A stretch of 64,000 nt of DNA, from assembly GCA_037952775.1 (NCBI GenBank), contig JBANAY010000004.1, forward strand, positions 12,214,001-12,278,000. Reading direction: 5' to 3'. The DNA is from Clonostachys chloroleuca. Its lineage: Eukaryota > Ascomycota > Sordariomycetes > Hypocreales > Bionectriaceae. Each line of letters starts with the position of its first letter. Within the stretch, counting starts at the first letter, position 1. The position numbers were made by a program, and so were the translations under genes. The notes below the pieces were generated by a model. That model did no database searches. It had not been told where the DNA came from and worked only from the letters and a program-made list of their open reading frames with translations. Below, in pieces: positions 10,760-25,200 of this stretch.

Positions 10760-13007
10760 TCAGTTCGAGGCCAGCATCGCTGCCTCGCTCATTTGTCGGA
10801 ACTGAGCCTCGGTGGGGTCATCTGAGATCCAGATGCCCTTCTCCTCCTCAGTCGCGCCATGGAAACCCTCGGCGCGCTTCAGAGTCTGGATATCCAGATC
10901 GGTGGTGTACGCCTTGGGGTCGGAGAGCTTGAGGCGGACCTCGTGCGTGGTGGAGAGAGCCATGTCGTCCTTGGCGAGGCGACGAGCGCCATCAAAGCAA
11001 GTCATGACGCGGTGCTTGAGGGTCATGTTCGCGGGATCGTATCCCCAGGAAGGGGGATATCGCTCGCCACGGTTCTTGCGGTTCTTGGCCTTCATGGTCA
11101 TTGGCACTCCTCCGCGAGAGTGTGTCATGCCACGAGACTTCTGGACACCGTTGGCTGGGTTTCCCTTCTTCTTGGAAACACCGTTGGCCACCTTGATGCT
11201 CGAGGAATCGTCGTCGTCATCATCAGCCATATCCGAATCGTTGCCATCACCACTGTCAGAAGTGACCTGAGTGGTGAGGGGGAGGTTGTTCTTCTCCAGA
11301 GTCTCCTGGACGTCCTTGTCGTTCTCCACCTCAGTGAGGCACTGGACATTGATAGCCTCGGAGGGGTCCTCCTGCTGGACGATGCGCAGCACGCAGTCAT
11401 CCAGATGCTCGTAGAAGTCTTGAGGGTTGGAGAAGGTCTGGGAGCAAGTGCTGCACTTGCCAGTGGCGTCGGAGGCATAGCCGGTGAGCTTCTTGGAGGG
11501 GATGGTCATTGAGCCCTTCTTGCGGCTGTTGGGAGGAGTCTGCTCCACACCGTGGACGGCTGTCAAGTGCCTCTTGAAGACGTCTGCGCGGTTGAACGAC
11601 TTCTCGGTGGCCGAGCCAGATCCAGGACAGAAGCCGCACACCATGGTGCCTTTGTAGTGCGTCAGGGTGTGTCGGTTCTTGTCGTATTTGCGTGCGAAGC
11701 CTTGGTGGTGTGGTACTCGCAGGTCTGGATGGGGCACTTCTCAGGACGCTCGTTCTGGTGCGTGAGCATATGGGCCTTGAGGTCCTTGAAGACCTTGCCA
11801 CAGTCGGGGTATGTGCATCGCTGCTTGATCTTGGTCTCATCTCCGCTGTGGTACTCGCCCGAGGCCGGGGAAATAAAACTGCTCATGCTTGGTCGGCGGC
11901 CGGTTGTATCGACGTAGGGGCTTGGAGCGTAGGCTCCTGGGTGCATCTGAGGGTTCGGGAAGTAGGCGGGCGAGGAGCTGTTGGTGCGGATCATCTTGAG
12001 CTGTGGTGAAGAGGCGACTGAGGGAGAGGTTGGGAAGTGCTGCTGAGGCTGTTGGTGATGCTGGTAAGGGTAATCGTAGTGGGGCGCAGGCATGGGCAGA
12101 CCGCCCATTTCCTGATTGATCAGAGAGGGATCTAGAAGCGAGAACAGGCACCTGTCAGCACACGTCCCATTGCAGAAAAATTACCGTTGGGCCAACGAAG
12201 CGGACAGCCACATGATGGAGGACCAGATGGCGGTCTATCGCAAAGGAGAGAACAACGCCGTCATGTCCAACCCAAATGTGTTCGGGTTCGCTTGAGCCCT
12301 GTCTCAGACACCCACCCAGAGGGAGAGCATGGCAAGACAGGGACTCGGATCAAAGGCCAAAAGCAGGAGCGTGAGATCAATTGAGACTTACCAACATAGC
12401 CCTTCGCAGGTGGCGCAAAGTCGAAGTTCATCTCCTCCATCTGCTGGGCATGGAAACCGAAGTCTGGGTGGTGGGCAACGAAGTCGTTGCTCACAATGGT
12501 CGGCTGGACAAGGCCGCTGGTCGCCCACTCGGGGGAAGGCACAGAGTGCTGCCCGGGATTGGACTGTGGCGAGGCGGCCGCGGAGGAGGCAGCTGAGGCG
12601 GCGGAGAGGCTCGAGGAGGGGATGCGCAGCTCACTGTCCTCGGGATACATGGTAGGTGAGTTGTTCCCGTGGCCCAGGACGTAGTGTGAGGTCTCGGTGT
12701 ACATGGCGGGCTCAAACGCGACCGTTGAGGGGATCGTGTACATGGTGTTCATCTCCATGGGAGAGGTTGTAGCGGATTCGAAGCTAGAGGCAGAGTGGGG
12801 AGGGTGAGGATATCGACCATACTCTTCGCCTTCGTGATGTGACGCGAACATGCTGCGTGCTCGCTGGTTTGCGATTAACGGCTTCGCTACTAGGTGGAAG
12901 CTTGTAAGTGGGATTGGCGTGCTTGCTTGAATGCTGGCAGTCCGAAGCAAGTGTTGCGCTTGCTCCAAGGCGATTGATTGGATTGGGGTCTGTCTCTCTG
13001 TTGTCAC
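10760..13007 (-). CDS. C2H2 zinc-finger transcription factor, with an apparent 1-base frameshift
   Basis: A nuclear C2H2 regulator of a conserved filamentous-ascomycete family. Similar proteins are, from memory, sometimes labelled Rpn4-like, which I cannot confirm. Exon 1 is 13007-12392. A 260-nt intron (12391-12132, GTAAGT...TTCTAG) leads to exon 2 (12131-10760). The N-terminus is Ser/Pro/Gln-rich and disordered. Zinc fingers follow: CTYPDCGKVFKDLKAHMLTH (about residues 311-330), a second beginning CPIQTCEY (about 341), a third CGFCPG...HLTAVH, and a degenerate fourth CSTCSQTF...HLDDC. A basic region and an acidic Asp run come after. Within finger 2 the frame breaks near 11700. One extra base in the AAGGC context joins the halves and gives 662 residues. 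The C-terminal frame continues the family sequence GFARKYDKNRHTLTH, so the break is a single-base problem, not the gene end. Confidence 0.8.
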
Positions 13008-16000
13008 TCTTCTTCAAGTGTCGTTGGTGTCGGGACTGGTTCCTTGGAACGAGTCAACAATCCACGAGGCAGGAATAGTCTCTATCTGAAGTACGAATGT
13101 TCATTCCTAGGAGGGACAAACAAGATCGTGTACAATAGAGTGGGCGCGCTTGTTTGCTTGTGAAAGTCGGACCAGCAAACGAGCGATGACGGCAGAGAAG
13201 GATGAAAGAGAGAGAAGGAGCTTCTTCTTATGCTATGCAAGATGAATGTTGACAGAACGGAATGCGGATGAGAGCTGTTAGTCCCTGTGAATCAATGGTG
13301 AAGCGATCGTTGACAGATGTCTAAGTGGAGAGTTGATGATGGGAACTCCGAGAAGATATAGAAACGAGGCCCTGACCCGAAGAGCTGTGATCGATTAGGA
13401 AAAGAAACACCACTAGCAGGCAATGTACCATAAGGCAGGGTACTTGGAGGGGATGGGGGAGTAGAGCATGGGACGGGATGTGAGAAGATGAATACCGACT
13501 AGGTATATATAATGTATGTGTGTATGCATGTACCTCTCATATCATAAAGACAAGCCCCAACTGGGACCAGGATGATTGGTATGCAGCCCCAGAGGCAGTG
13601 GGCAATGAAAGCTACACGCCTCTAACCATAGGCGTGAGCAAACAAGCGAGAAGATTGCCGCGCCCTCCATCCATACTCTCAGGCATGCAGTCGATATTCG
13701 GACAAGTGAGCAGGGGGTGGGCCTTGAGCTAGCAAATGGCGGAGAGCAGGCGCAAGGCAGACAGACCAGGTACGGATGGATCAATCATGACCAGGGGGAG
13801 GGGTGTGGCGGCAGTGACACTTGGCCTGGTGGATGTAGGTCCTGGATGATGGAGGGGGAGTCGGTTGAGGACGGCGATCTCTAGATGGAGAGGGAATAGT
13901 GTCCGCTCCACTTGGCCAGAGTGGTGGTTGTGAGGGTGCCTCAGTGTCTCTCATTTTCTGCTCCGGCGTCCGCTAGCCCTGTCCTAGGCGAGAAGTCCTG
14001 TGCTGTGTCCTGCGCTGGCCCTGTCGAGAGCCCAGAACCGAGGAGAGCAGATTCGATGGCCTCGAGACAATGCGCTGGCATGGAGAGTGTGATCGCGCAG
14101 GAGCATCGCTACATTGCATTGGAATTGGCCTGGTTCTGGGTCTCTACCGGCCCAGGCGAGCACACACTGACGGCTGCTATCAGGCTGTATTCGATCGATG
14201 TAAGTGGTAATACGTACTGGCTCCGAGCAGACACACGGACGGACACACAGGCACACCTCCAAGCCTCCCTGCTCCTTGCCCAGCACCCTATTACACATCT
14301 CTCCAGGCCACCCTGGCCATGTTGTAGGGCTGCGGAACTCGATTCTAGTCCTAAAATCATAGGGGTTGATCGCTATAACGCCCCTGCTACCTGCTCCTCC
14401 AGAACCCCTGGTCCCCGCAACGGCCTAGCAGAGACGAGCAGCTCGATTCAGGACATTCTCAAACAGAGGCTCTCCACGCTGCGGCCTCTTGCCGCGCTGG
14501 TTAACGAGCGCGGAAAAAGACTCATGATAGGTAAAACAGGTCCAAGCTCGTAGATGGCGAGATGGATCGACCCGAATCCCCTGATGAGACTGTTCCTTAT
14601 TTCTCCACACACCAATCCTACTGGCCAAGAGGGCCAGAACCTCATCGGGGGTGATGACTCTGTGCAGCGAAATGCACGTCTAAGACAAAGAGGAGTCAAA
14701 GACATGTCTGGTCCGCTGCGGCATGGCCAATTCAAGACTATCGCTTTCTCTATTTTTCCTCTTGCCTCTATCTGTGTAGGGGAGATGGCTCTTGCCGAAG
14801 AGGTGTGTGTGAGCTGGCGATGATCCCGGCCTCTTCCTCCTATCTATTTACGGAAGAGGGTTGCCCTAGTCAGCCACTGGCGATTTGGATGCAACATTGA
14901 GTCTGATTCGGGGAGGGTAAACAATTGAGTTTGTAGATAGATGGGCACAATATGGCTTCTCCGCGATAGTCGAGCCAGTTGCGGACTATTTGCGATCCAA
15001 TTTTGGAGCGTCTATGGCATGCAAGCCGAGTCAAAGCCTCATCACACAGCCTACATGGCTGCAGGTCGGATGGGGGGATGGGACGCATGCACGCGCGAAT
15101 GTGTGAGGTGGATGTGCGTCTGCCGTCCTTGCTGACGGCCCGGCTGCAGCACGACGACAGAAGCAGCAAAACCGCATGCCTCTGAGAGCCAGTGTGGGCA
15201 CGGGCGATGGCACCTGTGGCGCTTGATTCGCCCATCGTCACTTGACTGAGGCCACCCGTAGATATTTTTACCTCAGCGTGCAGCGGGCCTGCAGCGTCCC
15301 CAGAGACTCGGCAGGGCCAATCAGAGCGATGGACCGCAGCGGCCGATGGTTCTGGCGCGTTGAATTAGGGCCCTACACCTCGCTGCACAGCCTGCCCGCT
15401 GCTCCCTGTAGCCACTGTGTCTGGGAGCATACCGCTCTGATGCGCCATACCTGCCATCCCGTCCCCACCCATACCAGCCCGACCTTGCACTCGCATCAGG
15501 CGACACCCGGTCCTGGCGGCTCTTGCCGGTTCTGGGAATTCGTGTCCCAGTCGTCTCTGGCCTTTCCGAGCCGACACCCCAGCACGGCCACTCTGTTTGG
15601 CCGCCCGTCCTCTCCACTCCCATCCCTTCCCTCCTGGGCCATGCACCATGTCTCGTTTTGTCTGGCTTTGCTCTACCTGGACTTTAGATGACGATGTGCA
15701 TTGTGCATCCCCCTCGGTCCCGGGCGTCTGGCCCTAGCCCGCGCCTGCCTATCACAAACCTCGTCTGCCCTCTGTCTTTTGTATTTGCTTTTTAGCGTCG
15801 TCGGTTTTTTCTCCTGCCGTGAATAGCTCATCTATCTGTTTTCATGCACCAGCCGGCATATCTCGAACCCCCCGAACCCCCAGCCCCCTCCTAACCAGGC
15901 TGGCGGGATTGCTGCTCGCTCTCTGGCCAATATGACGGCTCGCATTCACACCCTACCGTGCAAACCCAGCAGCACTCCCGCTACGCATCTCATGGTGCCA

Positions 16001-19000
16001 AATTACTCATCTTGTGGCCGTAGTAATATGCGATGCGCTACCTACATACCAGCAGGGTGAGCCAGACCTACCGGCTGTGCCTTGAGTCCAGTCCAGTGTG
16101 CGGGTTCTTCCTTCGAAAGGCGTGAAAGAATGGAGCGGAATCCCACTATACCGTTCGATATTCCACAGCCGTTTTAGTCTTGCTGCTAACTTTTTGACGT
16201 CTGCCGTTTAATGCCTTCACACAGAGCCTAAATGGGCCCCGGCGCCCACTGACTGACGTTTCACAATGGACCTGCTCCGCAAACGAGGCGTTCTGGCAAG
16301 TGGGAATTTGCACGAGATCCAGAATGCCAGCCTTGGCGTGACGATGCCATCCCCCTCCAAGCCGAGGCTGTTCTGGACCCTGCTCAATCACAACGTGGGT
16401 GCTGGGTCCCCCAGCGGACAAATAGCATTGGGAAAGCCTAAATCCATCAATTCGTCACTTGGCGATTATAGAATGCAATCGGTGAATGACATCCTGCTCG
16501 GGCCTCCCACCCCTCCCGGAATGCCTGTCTTACCAATTCAAAGTCTAGACTTTCCACTCCAGTAAAACATCTCGGAAGGTAGCCTGGTCCCGGGAGTTGA
16601 CCTAGGAGATGAGACAACCCTCGTCTTTCTCACGAGGTCGGTACTAGACCTCAAACAGACTATCAGAATACCTACAGGCAAGGATGGGAGGGCGAGCAAC
16701 ATGCCTTTCCCCACGGCGGTGCGGCAGCTTCCGACAGGTCACGCAGCAAATAAGCTTCCGCCATACGGAGAGGCCATCCGCCCATACAAGAGCTCTAACC
16801 ATTTCGTGGCACCTACCTTCCGGCAAGAGGGCGGTTTAATCGCTCCCACCGTGTGTGTGAGACAGACGGAAAGATCCATCAGTCAACTACGTACTTTTTC
16901 CCCTTCTGTCCGCCCCATCGCCATTTCTGTCTCTGGTTCAAACTCTGAGGCCCAAGATGGGAATCGAGGGGTCCCACCGGTCTGCCTGGCTGGCCGGTCG
17001 ACCACGAGATCAGCCTGCAGGTCTGGCCAGGGCCATGAGAGACGGAGAACTGCGAAATATGACGAGTGCGGTTGGGTAGTTGACTGGTTGACTGCCGCCT
17101 GCAGTCAATGGGTGCCCCGTCAGACAGACGTCGACACGCCCGTCATTATTGGATTCCCTTGTCTCATACCGCCCAATTCTGCATATTTTTCCTATTAATA
17201 TGGGCCAAAACAGACGCAGGCTCGGCACACGGTACGTAGGTATGGCGGTGCATCTGACGTTCGGTTCAGTTCCAAAAAAAGCAGCAGGGTGAGGCGGTGC
17301 ACACACAAAGGGCGGGCGGGTCCTCGGGCGGGCCACTCGCACATGTTGGGGACGGGGGGCTTGTAGCTTGTATCTGGGAGGTATGGGTGGAGTCTGTAAG
17401 AAGGAGTATCGACTGCGAGATGATGTTGTGAGGTGAGTACTATGTAACACAACGTCAATAATCAGACGCGATGCGCATTGGCCGCAGGGTTTCATCCATG
17501 TGCCTTGAACACCCAAACCCATGCTCCTCAACGAGATCTCGAGAGCAAGGTCAGGGAGGACTCTGATCTGTGGGCCAGAGTCGCAGCGAGACGGGCCAAA
17601 CCAGCTCCAATTTCCCTCTGGCTAGCCATGCCCCCCTTCCGGCTCTCTGAAAGACCAAACATGGGGAAAATTCTCTGAGGCCAACCCGACCGCCTCCGAC
17701 ATGCTCGCCCGGGCGCAAAGTCCAGCCTGCGCTGTTGTCATGCTGTCAAACCAGTTCCTCCCATCGTCGCAGCGCAGCATTACGGATGTTTCTGACTACA
17801 GGCCGGTTTTTTTCGATGTTGCATCAGACGCAGCTTTTCCTCGGAGTGGATTGGGAAATGGGGCGATTATGGTCTTTCACACGAGCCTGATGCCAAGAGA
17901 AGCCCATACACAAGCAGAGTTCGGCTTGGGCCAGTGGCAGTCCAAACGGACGACACTCCACAGACGGGCCTGCCGAGTCTGGCAGTTGGCAGTCTTCTGT
18001 TTTCGGAGGTGGCTAGCAAAAGAGGGTCGCTGAAAGTCCTGATCGAGTATTGAACTGATCGCTGCGTGCCTGCGGTGTGCTACCAAATTTGGCGGACATT
18101 GGCTGATGCCGAGGGCATCCCGCCGCCTGATTGGTCTCCTCTGTCTCGGTGCAACGTGGCGTTTGGTGTGCAGCCGATTAGTACATACATGGGGTTGACG
18201 GCATCAACTGCTACATCTTGGTTGCTTCTCTGGGAAAAAGAGTTGCATGTAATACCGTAAGTCTTTGTTCATCCTTTTCCTTTGGGGCTCTCTTATCCAC
18301 TCTTCTGCGCAATCTATACACCGGCCGCCTCAGAAGTTGTCTGCTGTCGTCCTTTTTTCATCGAGTCTCTCGCCCCGTTAATACAAGTTGCAGTATCACC
18401 ATGGCGTTCGGGGTGTAAATCGGAAATGTCATGGCTAGCCGGCCTCCACAGACCCAGTTCTCGACGCATGGAGTGACACGGGCTAGTGGACGATGACATT
18501 CTATAACGCTGGTGCTGGATGGGAGATATTGCCTCCCCGCGCATTGGCAATACATGATACACGATAAAACAAGGGACCATCCGCTACGTAATGGAAATCC
18601 CAGCGAGTTGGAAATTGATAAGATGCATCGGGCGGGTCAGCAAACCACGTTGGATGCGGTAGTGTAGTGGTGGGCGTCCATCTAAGTTATGCCCTGTCTC
18701 TATTTTGGAGATGGCGAAGCACGGCCGGCATGTTGCAGCAGCGTATTTCGTGAGTGTGAGGGTTTCCTTGGCGCTAACTCGTACGAGTCATAATGTTGCT
18801 AGGAGCCGAGATGATGGCCACCCCTGCTGATCGCTTAATATGACAGGCATCATCAAGTCCCGAGCCAGAGGGTATGTGGAGAAGGGTTGGAAAAAAAAAA
18901 GCACACTGGAAATGACGGACCAAACAGCAGGGAGAGAGACCGCGTGTGAGACTCCCCCCCGTCCGATATTGCAAGCAAAGCGTATTGAAAGGAGAACGGA

Positions 19001-20710
19001 AAAAGCAACCCAAGCTCGGATTTGCGCTACAGGGTCACTCGGAGGCAAATGACATACTAGAAATGACACTAGGAAGCGTTATCATGCAATTGGTAGTAAT
19101 ACTGCGTCGCATCAGATGAGAAAAAGTCATGAAGGCCAATTCCTTGGTTGATGCGACTGTTGATGGGGAGCAGGATTAGGGTAGGTTGGTGGGTGGTGTG
19201 CACTGAGGAGAATACCGCGGTGGTGCGCTGCTGGCACACTGCGGCAGCGCTAGGGCCCGGAGCGTCGTGGCTGAGGAGAGCCGGGATTGGAGCGATAAAA
19301 GGCGATGTGGAAGATAGACGTTCGGGATAGCAAGATGCCATAGGGCTGAGCAGGCGCCGTGAGCAAATGCACCTCGCAAGCCCAGGTCATACATGGTAGG
19401 TCCTTAGAGGCTGCTGGCGGCCACTGCACCACCCTTCCACCACAAGCGTGCACTCACATGCCCGCCTGCTTCCCGCCAGAGGGTTGTGGTAAGCTCACGC
19501 TAGCCTCGCTGGCAGCAGAAAACCACACTCATCGACCCTTGGGCCTGCAATGGCCCCCTCCCCTGTTATCGGCACGCCTACCACCTGTTTAGCTTCCTTG
19601 CTCGAGGGTTCCGTGGTTGTGGCTCGCCGATGAAGTCCACAGGGCCACCTCCTTTCCGTGGGGGGCGTGCAGATGGATCCCGACCAATCAGCGACCGGGA
19701 TGAGCCAGGGCCGCCCAGATGTGAACGCCTCCCCGAAACCCCTGACAGCTGCTCTGGCGGCATGTGCCGTGGTGGGATCCATCACCCTCTAAACCCGAAT
19801 TGGGCTATCTGTGCGATGGCCAACGCCCCTCCCAAGAGCCACATTCTGTCTCTGACCCTGCGTGCCACAGGGTCGGCCGCCCCCAGGAGACGGGCACCAG
19901 GCCTGGGCGAGAGTCGCGACTGACCACAAGCTCTCACCCGCTGGAATTGCATGCCGTCATGTGCGAGGCCAATATTGGCTACCACGGTCCAGTTTGACTT
20001 TCGGGGGGCTATCCGAAATGCCATGTGTCAGCTACGTTTGTGCTCTAATATATTGATGCTATACTTTCCGGGCATGCGGAGAGTTCGAGATAGCCGAAGT
20101 GCGGTGGCCCAATTGATGCCTCCTCTGTTGTTGCGGGAATCCCTTGACTTTGCTAGCATGTACCTACCTACATGCATCGACCGATCAAAAAACCGCTGTA
20201 AAGCTGATAGGCCCTCGCGCTAGTCTCTTTCAACTCGTCTTCCAGCACGGAAACGCGGACGTCGAGGACCACTAACAACCGGACGCCGCCAAATTGGCAA
20301 TGTGATTCGCCCAGAGGCCGCGCAGGTCGCGTTGGCGCAACCGTCTCTGATTGGACTGCTGTTTGCTCGGGTTTGCCGATCTGGGGACGGCCCAGAGAGA
20401 CCTGCAATAACATCATCCATACGTGGACAGTAGACATTATGTCACAGACTCTTGGCTGGCTGCACCAACAGGCCTACGAGATGACATGAGCAAATTCCGT
20501 TTCTTTGCCCACCGCAGCATATTAGCCAGTTTCATTTGGCGGGTACCACCTAATGTCTGCCTCTCTCTCTCGATTTGCTGGGACCTACCTAGCATGGTCC
20601 GCGGCGGTTCGCTTGTCACGCCCTTGGGCATCAACTCTTAATCTCTTGGAAGCCGTTCTTGCTTTTTTCAGACGCGAGATATCGAGGACTGAGGGTGAGA
20701 CGGCAACGAG

Positions 20711-20743
20711 CATGGGCTTGAAGCATGGGCTTGAAGCATGGGC
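20711..20743. repeat. 13-bp tandem repeat, 2.5 copies
   Basis: The unit CATGGGCTTGAAG occurs twice in tandem, followed by a partial third copy (CATGGGC) that runs into CATGGG. This is a simple minisatellite seed with no coding context. Confidence 0.85.
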
Positions 20744-22268
20744 ATGGGTTCCGATACTGGGCCGTGCACCGCGCCCCGACCGACCTCAAACTCGTCGATG
20801 CTCACCGGCCCTGGGGTTGGGAAAAGACCATCGGTGATAAGGCTAGGCTCATCACAGGGGGGAACCGCCTCTTCGTTGAGGTCATCACGAACCATCAGGG
20901 GGATGACTTAAAATGGGGCAATCCTTCTTGAAACTCGCCCGATTAACCACGGCAGGGGGGCGAGGGACCCCATCCCGACCCAGACCCATCCCCTTGATCG
21001 ACGACGGGTTTTTCACTCTCACTTTCATTTTGCAAGACGCGGTTCTGTGGGGATGTCGAGGTGTCGAGGTCGGGGGCCGGCCAGCAGTTGCTGTGCCTCG
21101 CCTCTCTTCTCCATTTCTGTCCCTTGTCCACGATCATCCCTTTCCTAAGCGGGCAAAATTACTATCTTCCAGTCAATTAATCGTATTCCTCGCATCTGCG
21201 AGGTCGACCCCTTCCCGAATGATCCCCGGCGGGGCTCCAGGGTCCCCCTCCACGGTACGTATCTCGATGGCTATTTCGTTGAATTGCCTTTCCCCCTCCC
21301 AGCGACCCGCCGGGCGGGAATCCACAGCAAAATTGCCGATGGAGATCCAATTTAATTTCTCGCCTGTTGGCCGGATTATCGAAAATCCACCGACTTACAC
21401 GCGGAGTTCAACCACGAGATGCCCTTTGCTCGCATTCATCGCTCTCTGCCGCCGTGACTCCAACAACCCATTCCCCCCTTTTCCTTGCTCGCCTTGAAAC
21501 GTTTCATGGCAGGGGCTAACGTCAGCGCCATAAACCCCCTTTTGACAATATTGTTAGACAGAGAAGTTCAAAAAATACGAAGTGGCTTTTCCCGCAGCGC
21601 CCGATATCCAACGGTTCAATCGTTGAGCAAGTGTGACAAGTCGCTATAACCCACTCTCCCCAACTCCCGCCCTAATTATAGTCATAGTCATAACCGGAAC
21701 TAGCACCAATTCTCAAGCGCCGCCTCAAATCTCCTCCTCGGATCCTAGATTCTGCCCTATGCAGAGCTAATGTAAGTCCCGGGGGCCACTGAAGAGGCCG
21801 CCGTGTACCTATTAAACGACCGCCCGGCGTGACGCTTCGTTTTTCACATGCAGCTAACACCTTTCATTCACTGACAATCCGGTTCGTGTGCTTAGGACTT
21901 CGGCTTCCCACGCCCCGGGGAGAAAGGGGGTGAGATAGGACTTTCATCCGAGGAAGGGTGAGGCATCTTGCTGGGCCTCATCGTCAGATATGTGACGACG
22001 CCGTGAAACCAATATGCCCCCTTTTATTTGCTTATTGACTGTATGTAATTACAGGTACGGCGAAGAGTGATATACGATTGCCGCCCGGTGATGGGTGTTT
22101 TGTTAGCAGACTAACGGCTGTCGCTTCTTTAAGTGAACCGTGCTCTTGACCGCGACTCCCGCGGCAAGCCACCAATTTTCCCATCTCCGTGGACCATTGA
22201 TCCCTTCATCCACCTCCTGAGACCTGCATAGTGCGCTTGCGCTCGCGCTATCTTTAGTTAGAAGAGGC

Positions 22269-22290
22269 GGGGGGGGGGGGGGGGGGGGGG
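22269..22290. repeat. poly-G tract (22 nt)
   Basis: An uninterrupted run of 22 G, long for a fungal genome and able in principle to form a G-quadruplex. It lies in the gene-free interval. The exact length is likely unreliable because such runs are error-prone in sequencing. Confidence 0.85.
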
Positions 22291-25200
22291 AAGAAAGGCT
22301 TGCGGAGGGTGGCAGGCACCAGTAATCGAGAAAACTCCCGCAAGGTTACCACTCTCTCGGTCTAGACATCCAAAGGGGCGTGAACAGCCACCAGCTGCAG
22401 CCACATCCATAGCTCAGAAGTTGGGATGTGGCCCGTGAGCGAGAAAAATATTCCTAAATCTTGGTCTATAGTCCTGTGGAGGGAGGAGGGGGATTCACAC
22501 TGGGACGCGTATAGTACGCACATTAGTGCTAATCATGGTGGCCCACAGCTTCGGCGATGAGTTTGCTTAGTAGAAAATCATCTCCAGTCCTCAAGCTACT
22601 GGAGATGATGAACATAAGGCTGAGCTAGCGACATTCATTGTCTTTTGTGCCCCAAAATGGGTTTGTGCCGTGATATCACCCATATGTCAGGTTGTCATCT
22701 TTGGCTGCCCCTCGAGAGGGGCTAGAATGGTCGGGGCGGGCCAGGCATTGACGCCACGGATTGAGGGCTGGCCAACCATGATCTTCCCGTATGCCTCTGC
22801 TGTGATATATTTGACAACTTATGGCGGTCTAGCTCTCTGTATGTCTTAGCCCAAAATTGGCAGTTGGGATCGAGCACCTGGCACGGGCGCAGCACCTCAA
22901 CTGCCGTCTAGGCCCGCCTGGGGGAGGAAGGGAGAGGTCTCGATTTGAGTTCACCACCATGTCGTTGCTGTTTTTGGGGTGAGGGGGGATGAGGGGTTGG
23001 CATCCATCCCCATGAACACGATCTTTTCTGCCTGCATGATGCGCATGACTCTACAGTGCAGAGACTAGGGTGAACCATGAACCAGAAAAAGAAAGCACAA
23101 ATTACCTCTTGCTCTGCCAATGCCACCATGTCCTGCACAAGGCTTATTTGGACTGGGCCAGCATTCACTATCTTCCGTGTCGCCAGTTCTAGAGCATTGA
23201 AGAGACAAAGCAACTAAGACACTTTGGAGAAAGAGTGAGAGGTGGCACTGTCACACCCAGTGCTGGAATGAGCCGCCGCCGTCGCTGTGAAAGCTGTCGG
23301 CCGCCCCTTGCCGCCCCTGTTTTCCCCTCTTCCTTTATGTTTTTTCTTTTCACTTTTTGTTTCAGTCCGTTGGGTTTGCTTGCAGCCTATTACGCTTTGT
23401 GCTTAGACGCGGCGCGCCGCTCGCCATTCATTGAGATAAGCCTTGGGCTAGGAGAGTACGTATATGGCCTGGTGGGTCGCCGCCAAATTAACTTGGCCCG
23501 GGGTTCTTGGCAGACGTTTGTCAAACTGGCCAAATTGCTGAGACCCAGCGTAGTGGTTGGCGTCCTCGGGCGAAACTTTCTCCATCTGACCTATGGGCAA
23601 CGGACGGAGGATGCACCGACACTCTTCAGGGGTCGACACGTGTACTGGTAGGGATTATCCTGCACCCACCCGGAAGGGAGGTAGAATTTGCCTGGTGACT
23701 ATCCAGGAGCCTTGCATCGATACCGAAGTATTGAACAATGAGGTGGCAATCAAATCTAGTGTTCAAGCCCTATCCCTATTGTCCTGCTGGTCAGCAAGGA
23801 GATACCTGTGCGGTATCCCCGTCGAGTATTCTAGAGATTAGCCACCAAGGAAGCTAGGAAGATCTACATGGCGCACTAAACAGAGATGTTAGATGCCTCC
23901 TCGCAGTCTAATAATATCAATGCCATTGAACTTCTCGTTTGGGGTGAGGTGGGGGTGGTCAAGTTGATCTACCAAGCCAAGGGGGGCGTGGGCTAAGTTC
24001 TAACCCAGGAGCCTTGGATTAGGATATTGCCGGCGCCAGAAGACAATATGTGCTGGTATTGGCAAAGGATGAAGCGCTATGTAGGGCCTTGTCTGCTTCC
24101 AAGTGCATGCGTGCGTTGTGACAGACTGTAAACGAGGACATACGTTTACCACCAGGGTTGCAATCGAGTCACCAGCTGTGCATGTTGCAGCGGCCGGCAG
24201 AGTCCCATTGGTAACCAATGTTTCTGGGCCTGGGCTGAACTCGCAGGTCTTGGAAATTATTAGGACCATGTGAGCGTGAGATTTGACAAAGCAAAAAAAG
24301 CAATTCCTTCTATATGCCATGTCGATGACAAGATGATAAGATGGGATCCAACCATAAGCCAGCATCAGGGCGCGACAAGCAGCCAACCTGAACTGCAATC
24401 CTTGCCTTGTTCACGGTGGAATGTAACGATATATGCGGTGGATCATATTTGGTTGGTGCCCATGGGTTGGTAAAGTTTGTTTGGGGACAATCGTAAGGGG
24501 AGGACGGCAAAGCAAGGCAAGGAGGGTTCCATTGCATCTCGTCAATCTGGACCTTGGGAGCACACGCCTAGGATTGGCCGCCTGCTCCCACGAGACGGAG
24601 CGGGCAGGAATGTGTGGATGAGCGTGGGAGTCGGGGTGGATGAGGTCCCCCGTCTGGTACGGCACGGTACCCTAGGCTGGGGCAGTTATGAGTCTTGCTC
24701 ATGGTAAAGGTAAGGCTCGAAGTAGCGCCTCTGTGTTTAGCTATCCTTGGTTACACTGGGATGGATTGGAATGAAGCCGCCAGATAGCGGCCCACCCCCT
24801 CCCCTCCTCTCACCCCACATCTAGGCTTTCTCTCCCCGTCGGTCAGCCTACCTAGAATTGAAGGAGGCACGGGACGTGATCGTATTAGTTGTACGTCGAA
24901 AGGTAATAATGCAGTATCGTGTATGTAGGAACGCGGAGAAAGTGTTGATATGGTGAACAGTTAAAGGTTGCATCAAGACATGATGACCCTTGCTCCTCGA
25001 CTCCTTCATGAGGTGGTCACGCTGCCCTTGCGTGTCAGGTATCGGATGCTATCGTTCGATGCACTATGGTCTTATATCACTAGAGGTGGATGAGGATGGA
25101 CACAGGAAGCGCACATTTTCTAGCGAAGAGGAACGGCTTGGAATGACTATCTGGAGGAGAATAACACACAGAAACTCTGCGCATTATGGGACTAGACCGT

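Noticed and set aside
23235..23651. A 138-codon frame with a hydrophobic patch in the gene-free interval
   Set aside because: No conserved motif, start context or splice partner. Length is within chance for this composition.
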